From NCBI GenBank assembly GCA_049642465.1, contig JBAROV010000038.1:1-41954 (forward strand): DNA of 41,954 bases, given 5' to 3'. Source of the DNA: CAWDPQ01 sp049642465 (GTDB taxonomy: Bacteria > Acidobacteriota > Vicinamibacteria > Vicinamibacterales > 2-12-FULL-66-21). Positions 30,919 to 39,399 of the stretch are shown piece by piece; the stretch's first letter is position 1; each line of letters starts with the position of its first letter. The notes under the pieces are model-generated. The model ran no database searches, was not told where the DNA came from, and saw only the letters and a list, made by a program, of their open reading frames with translations. A program made the position numbers and the translations under genes.

Positions 30919-30947
30919 GGTGCGCTACCAGGCTGCGCTACGCCCCG
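30871..30947 (-). tRNA. proM: tRNA-Pro (anticodon UGG), intact
   Basis: 77 nt on the minus strand with encoded CCA. Acceptor CGGGGCG/CGCCCCG, D stem GCGC/GCGC, anticodon stem CCTGC/GCAGG with loop CTTGGGC (anticodon TGG), and T arm GCTGG-TTCGAAT-CCAGT (the last pair is G-T). Every arm is complete, so integration of the island has not destroyed the gene. Its own promoter would lie in the AT-richer 42 bp before the divergent DinB-like gene. Confidence 0.96.
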
Positions 30948-30989
30948 ACTCCGCTGATTATCCCATATTAAAATCCCAACTCGCTCCCG

Positions 30990-31472
30990 ATGACCCAGGA
31001 TTACGTCACCCACCTCTTGACGCTCATCGAAACGGCCACGCCCCAGCTCCACGCGATCTCGGACGAGGCAAGCGCCCGACGTCCGGCCCCTAGTAAGTGG
31101 TCGCCGCGCGAAATCATTGGCCACCTGATCGACTCGGCCTCGAACAACCATCAACGCTTCGTCCGCGCGCAGCTCCAGGACGACCTCGTCTTCCCGGGCT
31201 ACGAACAGGACGCCTGGGTCGCAGTGCAGCGCTATCAGCACGCCCCGTGGCGAGAACTGGTCGAGCTCTGGGCGGCGTTCAATCGGCACATCGCGCGCGT
31301 GATGGAGAAAGCGCCCGAATCAGTCCGAATGAAACCGCGCGCGGTGCACAATCTCCATCAGCTCGCCTTCAAACCGGTTCCGCAAGATGCGCCGGTGACG
31401 CTCGGCTACTTCATGCGCGATTACGTGGCACACCTCGAGCACCACCTCGGGCAAATCCTTCCCGCGCGCTGA
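30990..31472 (+). CDS. DinB-superfamily (DinB_2) protein
   Basis: 160 residues with the four-helix-bundle pattern of the DinB/YfiT family: 'KWSPREIIGHLIDSASNNHQ' then 'RFVRAQ' and 'MRDYVAHLEHHLGQIL'. The three His (one after 'REIIG', two in the final 'HLEHHL') are the usual metal ligands. The family includes thiol-dependent metalloenzymes such as bacillithiol transferases, and many members are unassigned. It is the first chromosomal gene right of the island, divergent from tRNA-Pro. Confidence 0.88.
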   Translation: MTQDYVTHLLTLIETATPQLHAISDEASARRPAPSKWSPREIIGHLIDSASNNHQRFVRAQLQDDLVFPGYEQDAWVAVQRYQHAPWRELVELWAAFNRHIARVMEKAPESVRMKPRAVHNLHQLAFKPVPQDAPVTLGYFMRDYVAHLEHHLGQILPAR

Positions 31473-31658
31473 CGTCGGCAGACTGTTCGCTCGACCCAAT
31501 CCCGCCGTTTACCTCGTAGAAGCGGTTTCTAAACCGATGCGCTGATCTTCCGGCCGAAGCCGGAAGCCACGAACGGCGTCCTCTCGAACCGCAAACACGC
31601 GCGGAAGCCGCACACGGCGTGCGCGGATCGAGATCTCGCTCCCCGAAGGGAGACGACG

Positions 31659-34142
31659 ATGGGTGTCAATCTCGTTCCAATTGTCCGCAACTTCTCCATC
31701 CACTCGGAGAACTTCACAGCCTCATCCCATGACGTCGAAGATGGCTGCGTCACGCCGGGCACCCACCGTGTCATGCGCTTCGACTTTCTCACACACAACA
31801 AGGGCAACGCGGACCTCGTGGCAGGCGACCCTGCCGATCACCCCGAGTGGTACGTGGAATCGGCCAGCCACGGCCACTTCCATCTCATCGATTTCAACGA
31901 GTTCCAGCTCTACGACTCCTCCGGCAATCCGACTGCCGCAGGCGCGAAACAGGCGTTCTGCCTCATCGACGTGGAGCGCATCGATCCAGCTGCGCCGGCA
32001 AGTCCACAGTTCACGAACTGCAACTCGAACCAGGGCGTTACTGCAGGTTGGGCGGACCTTTACGACAAAAGTCTCCCCTGCCAATACATCGTCGTCGACA
32101 ACATTCCCGATGGCGATTACACGCTGCTGTCGACGACGAACGCGCAGCACCTGTTTCCAGAAGACACCTACGAAGACAACACGATTTGCACCGGGCTGCA
32201 TATTTCCGGCAACACGGTCTCGATCATCGATCCACCGATCGGCCGGCAGTTGATCACCACCTCAATCGTCTTCAACGACGTGCCGGCTGGCGAAACGACG
32301 GCACGCGCCGCAGTCGTGGAATTCAAGACCTGCCGAAGCGTGACGCTCCGCTTTCAATCCGGTCCCACGGTGGACCCGGGAAGCGCGGCTGGGACAGCGT
32401 TCGATCGTCTCGGCGACAGCGTCGTGGTATTAGCCGGAAGCCACACGATGGAGCCGCGCCGCCTCCGCTTGTGGATTTCGTTCAAAGGAACCAATCCCGG
32501 CGACACGGCGACAGGCTCCGTTGCCATATCGTGCGACGAAACGGGAGACGTGTTCACGATTCCAATCTCGGCCAACACGATCGCACGGCCGACAGTAGGA
32601 GTGGTGATGGTCCTCGACCAGTCGGGCAGCATGTTGTTCAATTCCGGACTGGCATCAGTCGGCCTCCCGCTGCGGAATGACGTGCTGAAATTCGCCGCAC
32701 CGCCGTTCGTCGAGGTAATCCAGGAGAACAACGGCATCGGCTTCGTTGCATTCGATCACGACGCCTACGATCGCATGAACGTCGCAGTAGTGGGCCCGGC
32801 CAATCCCTTCGATCCGACGCGCGTGGCCGCAAAGAACGTGATTACTGGGCACATGCCGAATCCCAACGGCAGCACGTCAATCGGTGACGGCGTCGAGCGC
32901 GCGCACAACATGCTGCAGCCGGTAGCGGGATTCGATCACAAGGCAATGCTGGTCCTCACGGACGGCGAGGAGAACACGGCGAAGTTCCTGTCAGAGGTTC
33001 AACCGCTCATCAACGAGCGCGTGTTCGCCATCGGTCTCGGCACCGCTGAAGAAGTCAACCCGGTCGCGCTGACGGATCTCACGAACGACACGGGGGGCTA
33101 CATTCTGCTGACGGGTGCGATGGGGCCTGACAACCTCTTCCGCCTCAGCAAGTATTACCTCCAAATCCTCGCCGGCGTCACCAACAGCAACATCGTCCTC
33201 GACCCGGAAGGATATCTGGGCGTCGGCCAGAAACATCGCATCGCGTTCGTGCTCAACGAAGCCGACATCACGAGCGATGTGATTCTGCTCTCCGACGCAC
33301 CGCCTGCTGCGTTTCAGTTCTTCGTGGAAGCCCCTGGCGGTGCATTGATCGATCCTGCGCTCGCGGGCGCCAATCCGGCCGTGGAGTTCGTGCAGGGAAC
33401 CAACGTCAGCTTCTATCGAATGACCTTGCCCGTGGTCATTGGCGGCAATGGCCTCGCTCAGGGGACGTGGAACGCCGTGCTCATGCTGGATCCGCAGGGC
33501 TACAAAAGATACCTCGCGTCACTCGAGCACGATCAGAAGGCGGTGGGATTCGTCCAGACTCATGGCGTCCGCTACAGCCTCAGCGTGCATTCTCTTTCCA
33601 GCCTGAAGCTGGAGGCGCGCTTGATCCAGACGAGCAACACGCCAGGCGCCGTGGTAACGATCCGCGCCATCCTCACCGAATACGGCGTGCCGGTGGACCA
33701 CCGGGCCACCGTGCGAGCCGAAGTCGAACGCCCGGATCACACCAGTGTGGTGCTCAACCTCATGGAAATCGAGCCAGGCGTCTTCGAAGTGAGTTTCCCG
33801 GCGACGCTTTCTGGCGTGTATCCGATACGTGTGCTCGCCCAAGGCTCGACGCTGCGAGCCAAGCCGTTCACTCGAGAGCAGCTCCTCACGGCTGCCGTGT
33901 GGAAAGGCGGCGACACACCGCCTCCAACCGGCGGAACGCACCCGGGAACACGCGACGAACAGTTCTGCCGTCTACTCGAGTGCCTGCTGGGGCAAGAGTC
34001 AGTGCGACGAGCGTTCGGCAGCCTCCGGATTGATTTGGATGACGTCCGCAAGTGCCTGCACCGGTACTGCGAAGAGAGAGCGCCGCGCCCCGTAGAGAGG
34101 CGCCCTTACAATGCTCCGCCCCATGATCCGCATGTAAAGTGA
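31659..34142 (+). CDS. Lysyl-oxidase-like / von Willebrand factor A fusion protein
   Basis: 827 residues. Residues ~30-190 resemble the lysyl oxidase fold: 'WYVESASHGHFHLIDF' with His71, 73 and 75 as candidate copper ligands, 'CLIDVERID', 'GWADLYDKSLPCQYIVVDNI' and 'GDYTLLS'. A beta-sandwich linker follows. A VWA domain starts near 315: MIDAS 'DQSGSM' at 320-325, 'STSIGDGVERAH' and 'MLVLTDGEENT' (D435). The rest holds Ig-like strands ('GVYPIRVLAQGSTL') and a C-terminal Cys-rich end. GGGAG precedes the ATG. No signal peptide is seen with this start, although such domains usually act outside the cell. Confidence 0.8.
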   Translation: MGVNLVPIVRNFSIHSENFTASSHDVEDGCVTPGTHRVMRFDFLTHNKGNADLVAGDPADHPEWYVESASHGHFHLIDFNEFQLYDSSGNPTAAGAKQAFCLIDVERIDPAAPASPQFTNCNSNQGVTAGWADLYDKSLPCQYIVVDNIPDGDYTLLSTTNAQHLFPEDTYEDNTICTGLHISGNTVSIIDPPIGRQLITTSIVFNDVPAGETTARAAVVEFKTCRSVTLRFQSGPTVDPGSAAGTAFDRLGDSVVVLAGSHTMEPRRLRLWISFKGTNPGDTATGSVAISCDETGDVFTIPISANTIARPTVGVVMVLDQSGSMLFNSGLASVGLPLRNDVLKFAAPPFVEVIQENNGIGFVAFDHDAYDRMNVAVVGPANPFDPTRVAAKNVITGHMPNPNGSTSIGDGVERAHNMLQPVAGFDHKAMLVLTDGEENTAKFLSEVQPLINERVFAIGLGTAEEVNPVALTDLTNDTGGYILLTGAMGPDNLFRLSKYYLQILAGVTNSNIVLDPEGYLGVGQKHRIAFVLNEADITSDVILLSDAPPAAFQFFVEAPGGALIDPALAGANPAVEFVQGTNVSFYRMTLPVVIGGNGLAQGTWNAVLMLDPQGYKRYLASLEHDQKAVGFVQTHGVRYSLSVHSLSSLKLEARLIQTSNTPGAVVTIRAILTEYGVPVDHRATVRAEVERPDHTSVVLNLMEIEPGVFEVSFPATLSGVYPIRVLAQGSTLRAKPFTREQLLTAAVWKGGDTPPPTGGTHPGTRDEQFCRLLECLLGQESVRRAFGSLRIDLDDVRKCLHRYCEERAPRPVERRPYNAPPHDPHVK

Positions 34143-34150
34143 TCCTCGTT

Positions 34151-34191
34151 GGGGTCAGATGCTCGCAACAACCGAAGCGAGATCTGACCCC
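34151..34191. terminator. Long hairpin after the lysyl-oxidase/VWA gene
   Basis: GGGGTCAGAT-G-CTCGC pairs with GCGAG-ATCTGACCCC around a ten-base loop, with a single bulged G. It starts 9 bp after the stop and precedes the next gene's -10 box. There is no T run on the + strand, so it is either a weak terminator or a REP-like element; GGGGTCAGAT-type hairpins recur in bacterial genomes. Confidence 0.55.
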
Positions 34192-34218
34192 CCCTCCGAT
34201 CGCGATACACTACGCCTC

Positions 34219-35340
34219 ATGCGCGGCATCGGCTTCCTCCTCGCACTCCTCGTAATCTCTCCGAAGTTATTCCCCGCTGCCCCCGTAGCCGGAATTTCGA
34301 CTCGCGCACAAGAACGCCGGACAACCATCGCGATCGAGGGCGATCGGTTCCTCATCAACGGCCGCCCAACCTACGAGGGACGCACCTGGCGAGGCATGAA
34401 GATCGAAGGCCTGCTCATGAACTCGCGCATGGTGCAGGGCATCTTCGACGACCTGAATCCCGACACGCGTGGACGCTGGGCATATCCGGACACGAAACGA
34501 TGGGACCCGGAGCGCAACACCCGCGAGTTCATCACAGCGATGCCCGAGTGGCGCAGGCGCGGCCTCCTCGGATTCACGATCAACCTGCAGGGCGGAAGCC
34601 CGGAGGGCTATTCGCAGGATCAGCCGTGGCACAACAGCGGCTTCCATCCGGATGGCACGCTTCGCGTCGAATATCTGAGCCGGCTCGAGCGGATCCTCAA
34701 TCGCGCCGACGAACTGGGGATGGTTCCAATCCTCGGCTACTTCTATTTCGGTCAGGATCAGCGACTCGAGAACGACGATGCGGTGCGGCGAGCAGTGAGA
34801 GAAGCGACGACGTGGATCCTGAAGAAAGGTTATCGCAACGTGCTGGTGGAGATCGCAAACGAGTGCGACAACCGCAAGTACGAGCAGCCACTGATAAAGG
34901 CGGACCGGGTGCACGAACTCGTGACGCTCGCGCAATCAATCAACGTTACAGGCAGGCGGCTGCCGGTGAGCGTGAGTTTCAACGGCGGCAGCATTCCGAC
35001 GCCCAACGTCGTTGCTGTTGCCGACTTTCTCCTGCTGCACGGCAACGGCGTGAAGGATCCAGACGGGATCGCGGCCATGGTGCAGAAGACGCGCAACGTG
35101 ACCGGATTCCGGAAGGTCCCGATCCTCTTCAACGAGGACGATCACTTCGATTTCGACAAGCCGAGGAACAACTTCGTCGCCGCCCTCAGCGAGTACGCGT
35201 CATGGGGTTTCTTTGATTTCCGAATGAAGGGCGAAGGATTCGATGAGGGCTATCAGTCGGTGCCTGTTAATTGGCAGATCAGCTCTTCGCGGAAGAAGGG
35301 ATTCTTCGGGCTGTTGAGGGAAATCACGGGAAACGACTGA
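34219..35340 (+). CDS. Secreted glycoside-hydrolase-like (TIM-barrel) protein
   Basis: 373 residues from the ATG at 34219. The N-terminus 'MRGIGFLLALLVISPKLFPA' is a signal peptide. 'GDRFLINGRPTYEGRTWRG' is a typical start of cellulase-like barrels. 'VLVEIANECDN' offers a candidate acid/base Glu at strand 4 and 'PILFNEDDHFDF' a possible nucleophile at strand 7. These suggest a GH clan A-like glycosidase, but the substrate cannot be inferred. A TACACT box at 34206-34211 with CTGACC at 34184-34189 lies 7 nt before the ATG, so the message is probably leaderless. An upstream ATG (34159) would add an unlikely 20 codons. Confidence 0.75.
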   Translation: MRGIGFLLALLVISPKLFPAAPVAGISTRAQERRTTIAIEGDRFLINGRPTYEGRTWRGMKIEGLLMNSRMVQGIFDDLNPDTRGRWAYPDTKRWDPERNTREFITAMPEWRRRGLLGFTINLQGGSPEGYSQDQPWHNSGFHPDGTLRVEYLSRLERILNRADELGMVPILGYFYFGQDQRLENDDAVRRAVREATTWILKKGYRNVLVEIANECDNRKYEQPLIKADRVHELVTLAQSINVTGRRLPVSVSFNGGSIPTPNVVAVADFLLLHGNGVKDPDGIAAMVQKTRNVTGFRKVPILFNEDDHFDFDKPRNNFVAALSEYASWGFFDFRMKGEGFDEGYQSVPVNWQISSSRKKGFFGLLREITGND

Positions 35341-35451
35341 CGCCCATCAGTCGCCGGTCCCGCCTTCGCGCTTCGCGCTACGGCGAGGCAGGCTGCTGGT
35401 CCGGCTAACGCTCCGTCAGTCGCAGCTACGGCGGGCAAGCGCGTGCGAGGA
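35341..35451. repeat. Short GC-rich repeat motifs between converging genes
   Basis: Imperfect copies of CTACGGCGAGGCAGG and CTACGGCGGGCAAG appear at about 35379 and 35428, each after a CG-rich half (TTCGCGCTTCGCG, CAGTCGCAG). They resemble the small palindromic intergenic repeats common in Acidobacteria genomes. A terminator role for the two converging genes is possible. Confidence 0.35.
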
Positions 35452-36480
35452 TCACTCAACCCAATCCGCAATAAAGACGTTCGTCTCCCCCTCAGCCTTC
35501 GCCCCGCGATTTGAGGCAAACACCAACTTGCGGCCGTCGGGCGAAAACATGGGGAACCCGTCGAACGTGTCGTTGAACGTGACCCGTTCGAGACCGGTGC
35601 CGTCCACCTTTATTAAATAGACGTCGAAATTGCGCCCCTTCGGGTCGTGGATGTTGGACGCAAAAATCAGACGCTTGCCGTCGGGATGCCACGAGGGAGC
35701 GAAATTGGCGCCTCCGAGCCGGGTCACCTGCCGCAGATTGCCGCCATCCCGGCCCATCACAAAGAGTTCGAGCGAGGTCGGCCGCCACAGCCCTTCCTTT
35801 AATAATGCGCGGTAGTCGTCCAGTTCGGCCCCCGCCTCGAGCGGTCGGCCGCGAAACGCGATCTGTTTGCCATCCCAGGAGAAGAACGGACCGCCGTCGG
35901 GGCCAGGACGCCGGGTCAGGCGCTTGACGTCGGAACCATCCCCGCGCATGGAGTAGATCTCCATGTCTCCATCCCGCACGCTCGTAAAGACGATGAGGCC
36001 GTCGGGCGCGATCGTGGCCTCGGCGTCGTAGCCGTTCGCGCGGGTGAGCGGCACCAGCTTCGAGCCATCAGCGTTCCCGCGATAGATGTCGTAGCTCGGA
36101 TAGATCGGCCAGACATATCCACGCTCGAAGCTCGGACGCGGAGGACAGGCCGGCGACGCTTCGTGCGTGGAGGCGAACAGAATCTGCGATCCGCCCGGGT
36201 AGAAATATCCGCACGTCGTCCGACCGGTGCCCGTGCTGACGCGCTGAACGTCGGTTCCGTCAATCTTCATGGTGTAGATCTGATCGCACGGATATTCGGG
36301 ACGCGTAGACTGATAAATCAAGCGCGATCCGTCGGGAGAGAAATACGCTTCCGCATTCTCGCCGCCGCGGGTCAGCTGACGGATGTTCGTGAGGTGCCGC
36401 TCGGTTTGAGGCTGCGGAATCGTCTGACTGAAGCCGGACGTCACGAGGAGCAAGATCGTATACGCGATCAACTGACGCAT
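35452..36480 (-). CDS. TolB-type WD40/PD40 beta-propeller, secreted
   Basis: 342 residues with a signal peptide ('MRQLIAYTILLLVTSGFS'). Successive PD40 repeats are easy to see: 'EAYFSPDGSRLIYQSTR', 'QIYTMKIDGTDVQRV', 'GYFYPGGSQILFAST', 'APSWHPDGKRLIFASN' and 'PMFSPDGRKLVFASNR'. These form a six- or seven-bladed propeller of the kind found in TolB and dipeptidyl-peptidase N-domains, without a peptidase domain here. It likely works in the periplasm or outside as a binding protein. A TAATCT hexamer lies 6 nt before the ATG on the minus strand. It is divergent from the phosphatase-like gene. Confidence 0.88.
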   Translation of the reverse strand: MRQLIAYTILLLVTSGFSQTIPQPQTERHLTNIRQLTRGGENAEAYFSPDGSRLIYQSTRPEYPCDQIYTMKIDGTDVQRVSTGTGRTTCGYFYPGGSQILFASTHEASPACPPRPSFERGYVWPIYPSYDIYRGNADGSKLVPLTRANGYDAEATIAPDGLIVFTSVRDGDMEIYSMRGDGSDVKRLTRRPGPDGGPFFSWDGKQIAFRGRPLEAGAELDDYRALLKEGLWRPTSLELFVMGRDGGNLRQVTRLGGANFAPSWHPDGKRLIFASNIHDPKGRNFDVYLIKVDGTGLERVTFNDTFDGFPMFSPDGRKLVFASNRGAKAEGETNVFIADWVE

Positions 36481-36509
36481 CAGCTAAGATTACTAGAATC
36501 ACCTCTCTT

Positions 36510-36845
36510 ATGCCCGACTCGGAACGGCGGCGCGTGCTGTTCGTGTGCCGGCAGAACCGGATGCGCAGTGCCACGGCCGAGCGTCTCTTCTGCAAGCGCA
36601 GCGACCTCGACGTCCGGTCCGCCGGCACGGCCCCCGACGCACTCGTCCGCGTCAACACGAACATGCTCGACTGGGCCGAGATCATCTTCGTGATGGACGA
36701 GGAACAGCGACTGTGGCTCGCATCAACTTTCGAGCAACACCCTGCGCTGGCGAGGATCGTGTGCCTCGACATTCCTGACGTTTTCACATTTCTGCAACCG
36801 GAACTCGTCCGACTCCTCGAAGAAAAAGTCCCGCAGCACCTTTAG
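36510..36845 (+). CDS. Small low-molecular-weight tyrosine phosphatase-like protein
   Basis: 111 residues. The P-loop is intact: 'VLFVCRQNRMRSATAERLF' contains C-R-Q-N-R-M-R (C-x5-R) followed by Ser. 'VRSAGTAPDALVRV' and 'IIFVMDEEQRLWL' are the second and third family patterns, and 'CLDIPDVFTFLQPELV' carries the aspartate of the DP-loop equivalent. The family is shorter than classical LMW-PTPs. It should dephosphorylate phosphotyrosine or act on similar anhydrides, but substrate proteins are unknown. A TAGAAT box around 36493 is a plausible promoter element. Confidence 0.85.
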   Translation: MPDSERRRVLFVCRQNRMRSATAERLFCKRSDLDVRSAGTAPDALVRVNTNMLDWAEIIFVMDEEQRLWLASTFEQHPALARIVCLDIPDVFTFLQPELVRLLEEKVPQHL

Positions 36846-36993
36846 AAAAGCTGGCCTGACGTCTGGCAAGGTTTCTGCCGCTTCGGCCCTCACGGCAATT
36901 TCAACCCCGCGTGCGCCTGCGTGGGTAAATGCTCCGTCCGCAACGACTTTGGCCGCGCTGGGCATAGGGAAGAAACGAGGGGTCACGCTCCAG

Positions 36994-37698
36994 ATGGTTA
37001 CAAATCTGTGCGGTGGTGTGCCGTCACGGCGCGCCGTCCTCGCGCTCGGCCTGATCGCGCTGGGGATCGGCGCGAAACCGTCCGCGGCCCCTTCCGTTGG
37101 CCGAATCGAAGGCTACGTCCGATTGACGGCGGGGTCGGTGCGGCCCGTCCTCTCAGGCGTGTATCCGTCCAGGCGCGTCTCCGCGCCAGCGGCTCACGCA
37201 ACTCCCGAGATGAACAACGTCGTCGTCTTCATCAAGAATGCGCCGGCGCGCGAACGTGTGTCACCGATGAAGGCCACGATTGCGCAGAAAGACGAGTCGT
37301 TCGTGCCGCGGGTCATCGCAATTACGGCTGGATCGACTGTCGAGTTTCCGAATTTCGATCCGTATTTCCACAACGTCTTTTCCCTGTCACGGGCCGCGAG
37401 CTTCGATCTCGGGCGCTTTCCTCGCGGCGATTCGCGGACGCGCAAGTTCACCACGAGCGGTCTCGTGAAGGTGTATTGCCAGATCCATTCGCACATGAGC
37501 GCGAGCATTCTCGTGTTCGATCACGATTACTTCCAGATTCCCAACGCCAGCGGCGCCTTCGCTCTCGATGAGGTACCGGCCGGCACCTATCAGATCAGCG
37601 CGTGGCACGAGCGGATTGGCGAAAGCGTGCGACAAGTCCGAGTGGAGCCCGGTCAACGCACGCGGGTCGAGTTCTCCTTGCCCGTCAACGATCGATGA
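36994..37698 (+). CDS. Cupredoxin-like periplasmic protein with Tat-type signal
   Basis: 234 residues. 'PSRRAVLALGLIALGIG' is a twin-arginine-like leader. The domain keeps the type I copper residues: His in 'DPYFHNVFS' and the Cys-His-Met cluster 'YCQIHSHMSASILVF'. A carboxypeptidase-regulatory/Ig-like tail follows ('GAFALDEVPAGTYQISAWHE'). Such proteins are often annotated as methylamine-utilisation-like or plastocyanin-like and may carry electrons. I chose the ATG at 36994; a TTG at 36949 would add 15 residues before the RR leader. The stop overlaps the next gene's ATG as ATGA, so cupredoxin and HD-GYP protein are translationally coupled. Confidence 0.82.
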   Translation: MVTNLCGGVPSRRAVLALGLIALGIGAKPSAAPSVGRIEGYVRLTAGSVRPVLSGVYPSRRVSAPAAHATPEMNNVVVFIKNAPARERVSPMKATIAQKDESFVPRVIAITAGSTVEFPNFDPYFHNVFSLSRAASFDLGRFPRGDSRTRKFTTSGLVKVYCQIHSHMSASILVFDHDYFQIPNASGAFALDEVPAGTYQISAWHERIGESVRQVRVEPGQRTRVEFSLPVNDR

Positions 37699-39398
37699 CA
37701 GGCAAGACGCCGCCCCGCCTCGTCTCGAGGACGACGATCTTTACCTTCGCAGTGGTGGCGTGTGTGCTGTCCGCGGTGCTGATCGCGGTCACCCTCAACC
37801 AGCGCGAGTACGTTCGCGCAAGCGTCGTTGAAAAACTTGAGGCCGGACAGCGAATGCTGTCGGCCCTCGAACACCGCCGCGCGCGAGAGCTGAGCGCGCA
37901 GGTCGCGACCCTCGCCGAAAACCCCACGCTCAAAGCGGCCATCGATACCTACCGGGCAGAACTCAAGGCGGGCGATCCGGTGTCGCGGCCCGAACTTCTG
38001 GCGACTATCGAAAAAGAATTGACCAAGATTGCCGATCGAACGCAGCCGGATGTGCTGGCGGTTCGATCGTCCGCCGGAGAATTGCTGGCGGCAGCGGGCA
38101 CTCACAAGAGTGAGTGGACGGCTGGCGTCACACATCTCAAGAGCGGGTTTTCAGAAGAGTTCGTCACGCTTCCGTCCGGTGTATTCCGCCTGGCGTTTGC
38201 CGCGATTGCATTCCAGGACGTCGAGCTTGGCCGCCTCGAACTCGCGACTGCGCTCGACGAAACCTACGCAAAGGAGCTTTCGGTCCTCTCGGGGGCGTCG
38301 ATGGTCATCGCCTCGAGACAATCGATCGTGGCGAGCACCTTACCGAAAGAAGCAACTGCTTCGCTGTCGGCGGAGCGACTGGCGCAACTGCCGGCGTCCT
38401 CGACGGTCCGTCTGGGCCACGAGAGCTACGCATCGCAGTTGCTCTTCCGCGCCGGAGACGCCGCGGTTTTCGCTTTTGATTCGATCGATGCGTCGGCTGG
38501 CCCTGCGATGGCCGACGCGATTCGTTCGGTGCTGCTGATTGCTCTCGGAGCGTTTGCCCTCGCCGGGGCGGCGAGCTTCGGAATGGCCCGAATGCTCTCG
38601 AGACCCATCGACACGCTGTCGCGTTCGCTTGCGGCGATGACCGAATCGCGATCGTTCGAACAGCCCGTCCCGCTTGCGGGTACAAGCCAGGAGATCGATA
38701 CGCTGACGCAAAGCTTCAACACGATGATGCAGTCGGTCGTCGCGGCCGAGGCGGAAACACAAAGCGCATACGTCGGTGCGATCCGCGCACTGGCCATGGC
38801 GCTCGACGCGCGGGACCCTTACACGGCCGGCCACTCCGAGCGCGTCAGCGCGATCTCGGTGGCGATCGGGCGTCAGATGGGTCTGGACGATGACCAGCTG
38901 GAGGTGCTGCGGCTCGGGGCGCTGCTGCACGACATCGGCAAGATTGGCGTCAGCGACCACGTATTGCGAAAGCCCGGCGGCCTCACCTCTGAGGAATTCG
39001 AGGTGATCAAACAGCACCCGGGACTCGGCGCACGCATTCTTCGAAGCGTCCCGTTTCTCGCCCGGCACATCCCCATCGTCGAGCTGCATCACGAACGGCC
39101 GGACGGAAAAGGGTACCCGCACGGCCTTGCCGGACACGAAATCCCGCTCCTGGCGCGCATCGCACACGTGGCGGACGCCTTTGACGCTATTACCAGCGCG
39201 CGTGCCTATCGTCCCGCTCGAGGAGCCGGAGAAGCGTTGGCGGAACTCTGGGCGTGCGCGGGCGCGCAGTTCGACGCTGAAGTCGTTCACGCGCTTGCCC
39301 GGGCAATACCGCAACTCTCAGCGGTACCAGCACCAGCCGAACCCGAGCTGATCACGGTTGGCGCACAGAGACGCATGTCACTCGTAGGACGGTACTGA
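37695..39398 (+). CDS. Membrane HD-GYP cyclic-di-GMP phosphodiesterase with HAMP domain
   Basis: 567 residues from the ATG at 37695. TM1 'FTFAVVACVLSAVLIAV' (about residues 15-31), a periplasmic sensor of ~250 residues, TM2 'VLLIALGAFALAGAASFGMA', a HAMP linker ('LSRPIDTLSRSLAAMTE') and an HD-GYP domain. The HD pair is 'GALLHDIGKIG' and the GYP motif is 'HHERPDGKGYPHGL', both intact, so it is expected to hydrolyse c-di-GMP. 'AGHSERVSAIS' is the preceding helix. The periplasmic domain could sense the state of the coupled cupredoxin, which is inference. Confidence 0.92.
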   Translation: MTGKTPPRLVSRTTIFTFAVVACVLSAVLIAVTLNQREYVRASVVEKLEAGQRMLSALEHRRARELSAQVATLAENPTLKAAIDTYRAELKAGDPVSRPELLATIEKELTKIADRTQPDVLAVRSSAGELLAAAGTHKSEWTAGVTHLKSGFSEEFVTLPSGVFRLAFAAIAFQDVELGRLELATALDETYAKELSVLSGASMVIASRQSIVASTLPKEATASLSAERLAQLPASSTVRLGHESYASQLLFRAGDAAVFAFDSIDASAGPAMADAIRSVLLIALGAFALAGAASFGMARMLSRPIDTLSRSLAAMTESRSFEQPVPLAGTSQEIDTLTQSFNTMMQSVVAAEAETQSAYVGAIRALAMALDARDPYTAGHSERVSAISVAIGRQMGLDDDQLEVLRLGALLHDIGKIGVSDHVLRKPGGLTSEEFEVIKQHPGLGARILRSVPFLARHIPIVELHHERPDGKGYPHGLAGHEIPLLARIAHVADAFDAITSARAYRPARGAGEALAELWACAGAQFDAEVVHALARAIPQLSAVPAPAEPELITVGAQRRMSLVGRY

Positions 39399-39399
39399 C

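Noticed and set aside
30851..31093. Open frame over the tRNA-Pro gene
   Set aside because: It is the antisense of the tRNA itself and continues into an unrelated frame of the DinB-like gene.
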